Origin: Roseovarius halotolerans
Lineage (GTDB): Bacteria > Pseudomonadota > Alphaproteobacteria > Rhodobacterales > Rhodobacteraceae
Assembly: GCF_900172255.1 (NCBI RefSeq)
Contig: NZ_FWFU01000003.1
Coordinates: forward strand, 1 to 64,000
DNA length: 64,000 bases
Direction of reading: 5' to 3'
Shown: one piece after another, positions 57,259 to 64,000 of the stretch
Position numbering within the stretch: the stretch's first letter is position 1
How the letters are laid out: every line of letters starts with the position of its first letter
Program-made: the position numbers and the translations under genes
The notes under the pieces: generated by a model
Seen by the model: only the letters and a program-made list of their open reading frames with translations
The model's database searches: none
What the model was told of the DNA's origin: nothing

Positions 57259-57720
57259 ATGAGCACTGCCACCTCTTCCTCCTACACCGCCGGGCGTGGC
57301 CCGCTCGGGTGGCTCGCCAGCGCCGAAGCCTGGCTTGACGACAAGGGGAAACCCGCCTGGATCATCGCAATGGTCCTTGGCTTCGTCCTGGTATGGCCGG
57401 TCGGCCTGGCCCTTCTCGCCTACATGATCTGGAGTGGAAAAATGGGATGCAAATCCAATCGCATGAACCGTGGCCACCGCGCGATGCGGGTCGGGCGCGG
57501 CACCGGCAACTCCGCCTTCGACGCCTACCGCGCGGACATGATCGCGCGGCTCGAACAGGAGCAGGCAGATTTCGAATCCTTCCTCCAGCGCCTGCGCGAC
57601 GCCCGTGACAAGGCCGAGTTCGACGAGTTCATGCAGGACCGCGCCCGCGCCGCCGCCCAGTCCGGCGACAGCCGCGACACCGACGCAGAGTCCGACTCTG
57701 CCGCGCGCAGCGGCGCCTGA
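57259..57720 (+). CDS. DUF2852 membrane protein
   Basis: This 153-residue protein has one transmembrane helix (about 34-58) followed by a Cys/basic stretch and a coiled-coil-like acidic C-terminal half (about 90-150, with MIARLEQEQADFESFLQRLRD-type heptads). It matches the alphaproteobacterial DUF2852 family, whose function is unknown. AAAGGGA precedes the ATG. Two palindromes upstream suggest strong control. Confidence 0.85.
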   Translation: MSTATSSSYTAGRGPLGWLASAEAWLDDKGKPAWIIAMVLGFVLVWPVGLALLAYMIWSGKMGCKSNRMNRGHRAMRVGRGTGNSAFDAYRADMIARLEQEQADFESFLQRLRDARDKAEFDEFMQDRARAAAQSGDSRDTDAESDSAARSGA

Positions 57721-57783
57721 TCGCCACATCCTGCCCGGACCGGGGGTTTCCCGGACCGGGCGCAATCCTGTATGCAGGGTATC

Positions 57784-58233
57784 ATGAGCGAATATAGCTG
57801 GCATATCCCCGACCCGGTCACGCAGCCCGAGTTCTACGCTGATGTCACCTCCAAGAGGCTTCTCGCCTGGCTGGTCGATACGGTGCTGATCGTGCTGATC
57901 TGCCTTCTGATCCTGCCCTTCACCGCCTTTACCGGGCTGTTCTTCTTTCCGTTCCTCATGCTGGTCGTGGGCTTTGCCTACCGCGTCGCCACCATCGCGC
58001 GCGGCTCGGCCACCTGGGGGATGCGGCTGGTGGCGATCGAGTTCCGCCGCCTCGATGGCCAGCGCTTCGACCTCACGATGGCGTTCCTGCACACGCTTGG
58101 CTACACGGTCTCCATCGGTATGCCGCTGCTTCAGGTGATCTCGATCGTGCTCATGCTCACCACCGAACGCGCCCAGGGACTCAGCGATCATGTGCTTGGC
58201 ACCGTCGCCCTGAACCGCCGCGCCATGACCTGA
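57784..58233 (+). CDS. RDD-family membrane protein
   Basis: This 149-residue protein has three to four hydrophobic segments and the RDD pattern: Arg and Asp in KRLLAWLVDTVLI (about 25-37), and TWGMRLVAIEFRR. The family is of unclear function, with some members acting in Na+/H+ exchange or osmotic response. The ATG at 57784 has AGGG close upstream; one at 57772 would add four residues. It is 63 bases after the DUF2852 gene. Confidence 0.87.
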   Translation: MSEYSWHIPDPVTQPEFYADVTSKRLLAWLVDTVLIVLICLLILPFTAFTGLFFFPFLMLVVGFAYRVATIARGSATWGMRLVAIEFRRLDGQRFDLTMAFLHTLGYTVSIGMPLLQVISIVLMLTTERAQGLSDHVLGTVALNRRAMT

Positions 58234-58313
58234 CGGCGCAGGCATTGAGCACTTGGCGCGCCCGCTCAAGATTGCTACGCTGAGCGCGACAAAGACAAGA
58301 CGGTCCTTCCTTC

Positions 58314-59144
58314 ATGCGCCACACGCTGCCCATTGCGCCCCAGTTCTATGTGACGGCCCCGCAAAGCTGCCCCTATCTTGACGGCAGAAAAGAGCGCAAG
58401 CTGTTCACCGCCCTTCAGGGCGAAGGCGCGCAACGGCTCAATGACAGCCTCTCCAAACAGGGCTTTCGCCGCTCGCAGAACGTGCTGTACCGCCCTGCCT
58501 GCGCCGAATGCTCGGCCTGTCTCTCGGCACGGATCAATATCGACGATTTCACGATGACCCGCAGCCAGCGCAAGACGCTCAAGCGCAATGCGGGGCTTGA
58601 ACGCCGCGCCACCTCACCCTGGGCGACCGAGGAACAATACGCTCTGTTTCGCCGCTATCTCGAACACCGCCACGCCGATGGCGGCATGGCGGACATGGAC
58701 ACGTTCGAATTCGCCGCCATGATCGAGGAAACCCCGATCCGCACCCGCGTGGTCGAATATACCGATTGCGAGACCGGCGATCTGGTGGCGGTCTGCCTCA
58801 CGGACGTTCTCGATGACGGGGTCAGCATGGTCTATTCCTTCTACGACCCCGACCGCCCGCGCGATTCCCTCGGCACCTATATCATTCTCGACCATATCGA
58901 GATCGCCCGCGAAAACCGCCTGCCGCATGTTTACCTGGGCTATTGGGTGCCCGGCAGCGCCAAGATGGGTTACAAGGCCGCGTTTTCCGGGCTCGAGGTC
59001 TATGTGAACGGCGGCTGGGAAAAGAAGCGCGACAGCAGCGAATACAGCGCGCAGCTGCATCCCCTGTCGAACGATCCCATCTCCGAGCAGGTCGCCAATA
59101 TCGCCCTGCCCGATGGCCGCCCCCTGCGCGCGCTCAAACCCTGA
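58314..59144 (+). CDS. bpt: Aspartate/glutamate leucyltransferase (bacterial arginyltransferase-like)
   Basis: This 276-residue protein belongs to the ATE/Bpt family, which adds Leu from Leu-tRNA to N-terminal Asp or Glu and so sends proteins to ClpAP by the N-end rule. Landmarks are [13 protein letters not shown], the cysteine cluster [22 protein letters not shown] and [17 protein letters not shown]. Bpt is favoured over ATE because alphaproteobacterial members of this length are Bpt-like. The symporter gene after it is convergent. Confidence 0.9.
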   Translation: MRHTLPIAPQFYVTAPQSCPYLDGRKERKLFTALQGEGAQRLNDSLSKQGFRRSQNVLYRPACAECSACLSARINIDDFTMTRSQRKTLKRNAGLERRATSPWATEEQYALFRRYLEHRHADGGMADMDTFEFAAMIEETPIRTRVVEYTDCETGDLVAVCLTDVLDDGVSMVYSFYDPDRPRDSLGTYIILDHIEIARENRLPHVYLGYWVPGSAKMGYKAAFSGLEVYVNGGWEKKRDSSEYSAQLHPLSNDPISEQVANIALPDGRPLRALKP

Positions 59145-59165
59145 CGTCGGCGCTGGTCGCGCCCG

Positions 59166-60536
59166 TCATGCGCGGCGCGCCATGCCGGACAGGACCGCCG
59201 CGAACCCGACGACCAGGACCGCGACGCAGATCACCAGAAGCTGCTCGTATTTGTGCCCCTCCGGCAGGATCGCCTGCATCAGCGCCGTGTCGCGCGCAAA
59301 ATAGCCAAGCGCCCCCAGCATCGCCGCGGCGAAACTTGCGCCATAGGCCCAGCGCGCCACCGGCCGCCCCATGAACAACCCCACCACCAGAACCGGCGTC
59401 AGGAACATGCTGGCGGTGCCGCTCACCGCCACCGCATCGAACAGCGTCTGGTTGCCCCAAAGCGTCAGCACCGTCCCCAGCGCCATGAACACCACCATCG
59501 CCAGCCGCCCCCCGGCCAGGCTGCGCGGCGCCAGGTGCAGCTCGTCCACCACCAGCCGCGCCGCCGACGCCAGCGCTGAATCAAGCGTGCTGAGCGCGCT
59601 GATCAGCAGCGACACCATCAACGCCCCGAACAGCCACGGCGGAAACATCCCCGCCCATGTGCCCAAAAGCTCTCCCTCATAGTCCGCCCCCAGCAGACCC
59701 GCCTGCACGCCGAAAAGACCGAAGGCGATGATGCACAGGGTCGAAATCCAGAACGCATGTCGAAACGCTGCCCGCGTCACCGCCCGATCCGCGATGAACC
59801 CGCGATCCATCATCACCGGGTCATGCGCCGGATAAGAGAACACCTGCAGGAACGCCACCAGCAGCAACACCTGCCCTTTCCAGGACCCGCTGGTGCCCGG
59901 CGCGCTCAGCACCGCACCGGGATCGAAACCGGGACTGGCCACAAGCGCTACAAAGGCGGCGGCGAAGACCGCAAGGAACACCAGCATCTGCAACACATCC
60001 GTGCGCAGCGATGCACTGAGCCCGCCCCAGGCGCTATAGCCAAGGCCCAGAACTGCCACCACCAGGATCGCCGCCGCGTCCGCGCCCGCCATCCCCGGCA
60101 GCACCGCGCCGAATATCAGCCCCACCACCAGCAGGTTGGCAAAGACCTCCGACAGCAGCCTGAGCGCGACGACAAGGTTGTAACACCCCACACCCGCCGC
60201 GCCGAACCGCGCCACCAGCCAGTCCTGCACCGATCCCGCCCCGCCTGCGCGCAGCCGGTCCACGATCAGCCCGCCGGTCAGGAAAGACCCGTAATATCCC
60301 GCATAGGCCAGCACGCCCCAGATCCCGTAGAAATATCCGAGGATCGCGGCGTTCATCAGCGAACGCGCGAAGATCCATGTGGTCACCTGGCTCAGCACCA
60401 GCACCCAAAGCCCCGGCGCACGCCCCTCTGCATCGGCCCCGCCAAAGAACCCCGCCACACTGGCGCGGCGCGGCGCGACCGCAAGACTGGCAAGGATCAC
60501 AAGGCCGAACACGGCCATCAGGGCAAGGGGGTGCAT
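59166..60536 (-). CDS. Sodium:solute symporter (SSS family)
   Basis: This 456-residue protein has about twelve to thirteen hydrophobic segments and SSS-type pattern: an N-terminal LALMAVFGLVILASLAV helix, GFFGGADAEGR, and DPVMMDRGFIADR-like loop after FSYPAHDP in the middle. Substrate is unknown. The ATG at 60536 gives a standard N-terminus; the upstream frame lacks similarity and its start is not well supported. It is followed on the same strand (upstream) by a LysE exporter at 60670. Confidence 0.85.
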   Translation of the reverse strand: MHPLALMAVFGLVILASLAVAPRRASVAGFFGGADAEGRAPGLWVLVLSQVTTWIFARSLMNAAILGYFYGIWGVLAYAGYYGSFLTGGLIVDRLRAGGAGSVQDWLVARFGAAGVGCYNLVVALRLLSEVFANLLVVGLIFGAVLPGMAGADAAAILVVAVLGLGYSAWGGLSASLRTDVLQMLVFLAVFAAAFVALVASPGFDPGAVLSAPGTSGSWKGQVLLLVAFLQVFSYPAHDPVMMDRGFIADRAVTRAAFRHAFWISTLCIIAFGLFGVQAGLLGADYEGELLGTWAGMFPPWLFGALMVSLLISALSTLDSALASAARLVVDELHLAPRSLAGGRLAMVVFMALGTVLTLWGNQTLFDAVAVSGTASMFLTPVLVVGLFMGRPVARWAYGASFAAAMLGALGYFARDTALMQAILPEGHKYEQLLVICVAVLVVGFAAVLSGMARRA

Positions 60537-60669
60537 CAGGGGGGTCCATTCCTGCTCGGGATCATTCCCGTTCAGCCATAGCCCGCCCTTCCCTTGGCGC
60601 ACCAGCCCGCCGCGCCCCTCTCCACGCGAACGTGATGCGGCGCGAGCGACCCGCGCGCGGACCAGAGCG

Positions 60670-61296
60670 TCAGGCGCGCCGGATCGCGGCGGTCGCAACT
60701 CCCATCGCCACAAGGGCACCGCCGCCAAGCCGGGTCAGGAACGGCAGCACATGAGGGCGCGCGATCTTCTGGCGCAGCTTGTCCGCCAGGATCGCATAGC
60801 CAAGCGCGTTGATCGCCGCAAAGCCGACAAAGGTCGCGACAAGCACCCCGAATTGCGGGGCCAGTGCCGCATTCGTGTCGATGAACTGCGGGACGAAGGC
60901 GATGAAGAACACGATCGACTTGGGATTGAGCGCCGTCACCGCCGCGGAATGCGCAAAGACCTTCCGGGGCGTCGCTGCCGGCGCATCATCCAGAACCCCC
61001 AGCGATGCGGCAGGCGCGCTGCGAAACAGCTTGATACCGAGATAGACAAGGTAGATCGCGCCCACCCATTTCAGCACAAGGAAAAGACTGGCCGACGCCA
61101 GCACCAGGGCGCCCAGCCCGGCCAGCGACGCGGACATGGCAATGAGGTCGCCCAATGCCACACCCGCGACCGTCGCCAGGGCGACCCGCCGCCCCTGGCT
61201 GATCGCATAGCTCAGAACCAGAAGAACGGTCGGCCCCGGAATGAGAAGAAGGGCAATCGAAGCCGAAGCGAATGCAAGCCAGACATGAAGGTCCAT
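60670..61296 (-). CDS. LysE/RhtB-family amino-acid exporter
   Basis: This 208-residue membrane protein has six hydrophobic segments and the LysE signatures LIPGPTVLLVLSYAISQGRR near the N-terminus and ALNPKSIVFFIAFVPQF. The ATG at 61296 fits the family length; upstream frame is non-coding. It differs clearly from the copy at 20082-20690, so the two probably export different compounds. Confidence 0.9.
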   Translation of the reverse strand: MDLHVWLAFASASIALLLIPGPTVLLVLSYAISQGRRVALATVAGVALGDLIAMSASLAGLGALVLASASLFLVLKWVGAIYLVYLGIKLFRSAPAASLGVLDDAPAATPRKVFAHSAAVTALNPKSIVFFIAFVPQFIDTNAALAPQFGVLVATFVGFAAINALGYAILADKLRQKIARPHVLPFLTRLGGGALVAMGVATAAIRRA

Positions 61297-61393
61297 TGAT
61301 ACGTATCCCGGTCGGTGATCTCGCACCGATCCAGCTACAGTTCGCCCGGCTTGTAAAGCCCCTCCCGGCCCCGACTGTTCCGCCGGATGACCC

Positions 61394-62173
61394 CTAAAGC
61401 GTCGCGTTGACCCCGCCGCCATCCAGCAGGATGTTCTGACCGATGATGAAGCCCGCATGCTGGCTGCACAGGAACGCGCAGGCCGCGCCGAACTCCTCCT
61501 TGGTGCCATAGCGCCCCGCCGGGATGGTGGCGCAGCGCTTCGCCTTGGCCTCATCCATCGACACGCCCTCCTTGTCGGCAACGCCCTTGTCCAGCGCCTC
61601 GGCGCGGTCGGTGGCGTGGATGCCGGGCAAGAGGTTGTTGATCGTCACGCCCTTGCCAGCCACCTGGCGCGACGTGCCCGCGACATAGCCGGTCAGCCCC
61701 GCGCGCGCCGAATTCGACAGGCCCAGCACCGCGATCGGCGCCTTCACCGATTGCGAGGTGATATTCACGACCCGGCCCCAGCCGCGCTCCATCATCCCCG
61801 GCACCAGCGCCTTGATCAGCGCGATCGGGGTCAGCATGTTGGCATCGAGCGCCTTGATGAAATCCTCGCGCTCCCAGTCGGTCCACATGCCCGGCGGCGG
61901 CCCGCCCGCATTGTTGACCAGGATATCCACCTCGCCCGCCGCCTTCAGCAGCTCGGCTTGCCCCTCGGCGCTGGTGACGTCACAGGCCACCGTCGTGACA
62001 TTCACGCCGAAATCGTCGCGGATCGCCTGTGCCGACGCCTCCAGCGCCTCGGCGCCGCGCGCGTTCATCACCAGGTCGGCGCCCGCTTCGGCCAACGCCC
62101 TTGCACAGCCCAGCCCCAGCCCCTTCGAGGATGCGCAGACCAATGCGCGCTTGCCCTTGATACCCAGATCCAT
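61394..62173 (-). CDS. SDR-family protein lacking the usual Tyr-x3-Lys
   Basis: This 259-residue Rossmann protein has the nucleotide loop CASSKGLGLG (13-22), Asp65 and the NNAG motif (87-90), and the catalytic-type Ser140 (NITS). At the Tyr-x3-Lys position it reads Ser153-x3-Arg157 (GLSNSARAGL). GGGAGG six bases upstream fixes the ATG at 62173. A group of alphaproteobacterial SDRs named as 3-oxoacyl reductase-like shares this pattern, from memory. Substrate and activity are unknown. Confidence 0.87.
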   Translation of the reverse strand: MDLGIKGKRALVCASSKGLGLGCARALAEAGADLVMNARGAEALEASAQAIRDDFGVNVTTVACDVTSAEGQAELLKAAGEVDILVNNAGGPPPGMWTDWEREDFIKALDANMLTPIALIKALVPGMMERGWGRVVNITSQSVKAPIAVLGLSNSARAGLTGYVAGTSRQVAGKGVTINNLLPGIHATDRAEALDKGVADKEGVSMDEAKAKRCATIPAGRYGTKEEFGAACAFLCSQHAGFIIGQNILLDGGGVNATL

Positions 62174-62359
62174 TCTCGGCCTCCCTTTGATGCCTCTTCG
62201 CGATATCCCTTTGCATAGCACCCGCGCCGCCGGAGATGCCAGCGCCGTTGACCACGCCCCTCCGCAGGCCTAGTCTGGCGCGATCCCGTTTTGCGCAACC
62301 CCGGCGATCCTTCCGATCCCGTCTGGTGCCCGCGCGCTTTGACCAGTAAGACGCATATC

Positions 62360-63373
62360 ATGACTCAGGACGCCTCGAAGCCCGCCCAATCCATGCCCGT
62401 GTTCCGCGCCACCGATCTCAAGGTGGTCAATGGCGCGAATCTGGGCGATCCGATTTCCTTCGCGGGCGATCTCGAACTCGACGACACCTACGAGCTCGAC
62501 AAGTCCGCCACCCGGCACCGGCTTTCGGTGCTGGCCGACGACTCCGGTGCCTTCACGATCGCGCCCGAAACCTCCATCGGCACGCCCGGCGCGGCACTGC
62601 ATCTAGATTGCGTCGTGACGCTCATGTCGACCGCCGGCCAGACCACCGAGATCCTCGTGCTCGTCGAAACCGATTCCGGCGGCCACGCCACCGATGTCTA
62701 TGTTCTGCCGCTGGCGCCGCTCGAACCGCGCACCCATTATGCGCTGGTCGGCATCGACAGCGAGAACGCCCGCCGCAAATTCGCCGAAGTCGCCTGCGTC
62801 GCCTTTTCGCGCGGCACCCATATCACGATGGCCTCGGGCATCCAGACTCCGATCGAACAGCTTCGCATCGGCGACATGGTCCTCACCCGCGACGACGGCC
62901 CGCAGCAGGTGCGCTGGATCGGCCAGTCGACGGTGCGCGCCGTCGGCGAATTCGCCCCGATCCGCATCAAGGCGGGCACGCTGCACAATGAAAACGACCT
63001 GCTCGTCAGCCCCGATCACCGGCTGTTCATCTACCAGCGCTCCGACGCGCTTGGCGCCGGGCGGCCCGAATTGCTGGTGCGCGCGCGCTACCTCGTGAAC
63101 GGCGACTCCGTCCAGCGCCAGGATGGCGGCTTCATCGATTACTTTCAGCTCCTCTTCGATCACCACCAGATCATCTATGCCGAAGGCATCGCCGCCGAGA
63201 CGCTGCTGGTCGACACCCGCACCCGCCCCGCCCTGCCCGAAGACCTGCGCGAGGCGCTGGCCCAGTCGCTCTCGGGCCACGGCTCCAGCGCGCATCTCGA
63301 TTTCGAAGTCAGCGAGAAACTGCTCGACCATCCCGACGCCGCCGCGATCCTGCGCCGCGCCTCGACGCGCTGA
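62360..63373 (+). CDS. Hint-domain (hedgehog/intein) protein
   Basis: This 337-residue protein has an N-terminal beta-rich region (about 12-130) and a Hint domain (about 146-285) with FSRGTHI, IEQLRIGDMVLTRDDGPQQVRWIG and the block VSPDHRLFIY. The catalytic Cys is expected directly before Phe149, but that residue is Ala148; a Cys lies two residues earlier (Cys146). Such proteins are abundant in Rhodobacteraceae, often secreted by type I systems, of unknown role. No signal peptide is seen. It is followed by prfC after 75 bases. Confidence 0.87.
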   Translation: MTQDASKPAQSMPVFRATDLKVVNGANLGDPISFAGDLELDDTYELDKSATRHRLSVLADDSGAFTIAPETSIGTPGAALHLDCVVTLMSTAGQTTEILVLVETDSGGHATDVYVLPLAPLEPRTHYALVGIDSENARRKFAEVACVAFSRGTHITMASGIQTPIEQLRIGDMVLTRDDGPQQVRWIGQSTVRAVGEFAPIRIKAGTLHNENDLLVSPDHRLFIYQRSDALGAGRPELLVRARYLVNGDSVQRQDGGFIDYFQLLFDHHQIIYAEGIAAETLLVDTRTRPALPEDLREALAQSLSGHGSSAHLDFEVSEKLLDHPDAAAILRRASTR

Positions 63374-63448
63374 CCCCTTGCATATGGCCCCGGCCCGCCG
63401 CGCACAGGCATGTTGCACCGCCCCGCGCGCGCCTCTATATGCGCCATC

Positions 63449-64000
63449 ATGCTGGATGTGACCCCCAACCGCCCCGATCTGCCGTCCGAAATCGCGCGGC
63501 GCCGTACCTTTGCGATCATTTCGCACCCGGACGCGGGCAAGACGACCCTGACCGAGAAGTTCCTGCTTTACGGCGGCGCCATCCAGATGGCCGGACAGGT
63601 CCGCGCCAAGGGCGAGGCGCGCCGCACCCGCTCGGATTTCATGCAGATGGAAAAGGATCGCGGCATCTCGGTCTCGGCCTCGGCCATGTCCTTCGATTTC
63701 GGCACGTTCCGCTTCAACCTCGTGGACACACCCGGCCACTCGGATTTCTCCGAAGACACCTACCGCACATTGACGGCCGTGGATGCGGCGGTGATGGTGA
63801 TCGACGGCGCCAAGGGCGTTGAATCCCAGACCCGCAAACTGTTCGAGGTCTGCCGCCTGCGCGATCTGCCGATCCTGACCTTCTGCAACAAGATGGACCG
63901 CGAGAGCCGCGACACCTTCGACATCATCGACGAGATTCAGGAAAACCTCGCGATCGACGTGACCCCGGCCAGCTGGCCCATCGGCAAGGGGCGCGATTTC
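63449..64000 (+). CDS. prfC: Peptide chain release factor 3 (C-terminal part outside window)
   Basis: The 184 visible residues are the GTPase domain of RF3, which frees RF1 and RF2 from the ribosome after peptide release. Landmarks are the P-loop SHPDAGKTT (25-33), [17 protein letters not shown] (G3) and FCNKMDRE (G4), with the RF3-type [21 protein letters not shown] between. The gene runs off the right edge. Confidence 0.95.
   Translation, partial: MLDVTPNRPDLPSEIARRRTFAIISHPDAGKTTLTEKFLLYGGAIQMAGQVRAKGEARRTRSDFMQMEKDRGISVSASAMSFDFGTFRFNLVDTPGHSDFSEDTYRTLTAVDAAVMVIDGAKGVESQTRKLFEVCRLRDLPILTFCNKMDRESRDTFDIIDEIQENLAIDVTPASWPIGKGRDF

Noticed and set aside
62360..63373. Intein in a host protein
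   Set aside because: The Hint domain is at the centre of a short protein without split host domains or a C-terminal splice motif.

Overview
The window looks like a piece of chromosome from a marine alphaproteobacterium of the Rhodobacteraceae (Roseobacter group). The reasons are high G+C, overlapping operon genes, and a gene content recalled as typical of that family: B12-dependent NrdJ, a CxxC-less Fur/Mur regulator, a two-domain cold-shock protein, a DUF6778-type lipoprotein, a DUF2852 protein, a Hint-domain protein, Bpt, SelO, trpGDC-moaC-moeA and zwf-pgl-pgi. This is an inference from gene content; no search was run.

Region 1 (1-8.8 kb) is the accessory part. After the cut end of an acyl-CoA synthetase gene comes a minus-strand operon: TetR regulator, B12-binding mutase subunit, catalytic mutase subunit and MeaB chaperone. 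An M24 peptidase-like gene is divergent to it. Next come decayed IS630 and IS3-like transposases, an AlpA-like DNA-binding protein, a tyrosine recombinase and a tRNA-Leu(CAA). This stretch is poorer in G+C (single 60-base lines at 2041 and 5041 count 50%, against 67-75% for lines at 43621 and 23041). It is best read as an island inserted at the 3' end of the tRNA-Leu gene. The mutase lacks the residues that define methylmalonyl-, isobutyryl- and 2-hydroxyisobutyryl-CoA mutases, so its substrate is unknown. It is the main novelty candidate.

Region 2 (8.9-20.7 kb) holds a DedA-like protein and DsbB, an Lrp-regulated arginase/ornithine cyclodeaminase pair, nrdJ with paired NrdR boxes and a structured downstream intergenic region, a tRNA-Pro(TGG), a DUF192 protein, a cold-shock protein, pdxH, fabI and a LysE exporter. 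Region 3 (20.7-33.6 kb) holds gpt, an aminotransferase, a PpiD-like chaperone, trpE, a periplasmic rhodanese, an RluE-type pseudouridine synthase, two secreted proteins, and the overlapping trpG-trpD-trpC-moaC run followed by moeA.

Region 4 (33.7-44.9 kb) holds agmatinase, an M20 amidohydrolase, mazG, a GNAT protein, selO, a membrane protein, an EEP nuclease, a DEAD-box helicase, a Fur/Mur regulator, an EamA transporter, enolase and a 55-residue lipoprotein. Region 5 (45.1-64 kb) holds the zwf-pgl-pgi operon, a radical SAM protein, an M48 protease, a methyltransferase/PIN pair, a DUF6778 lipoprotein, glnE with a small partner, a YbaK-type editing protein, DUF2852 and RDD proteins, Bpt, a sodium:solute symporter, a second LysE exporter, an atypical SDR, a Hint protein and the start of prfC.

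Regulatory signals read directly include NrdR boxes, two FNR/FnrL-like sites, a GATAACGTTATC palindrome before the Fur gene, a tandem pair of 19-bp palindromes before the DUF2852 gene, a palindrome between tetR and the M24 gene, and two copies of a dispersed GC-rich hairpin repeat.
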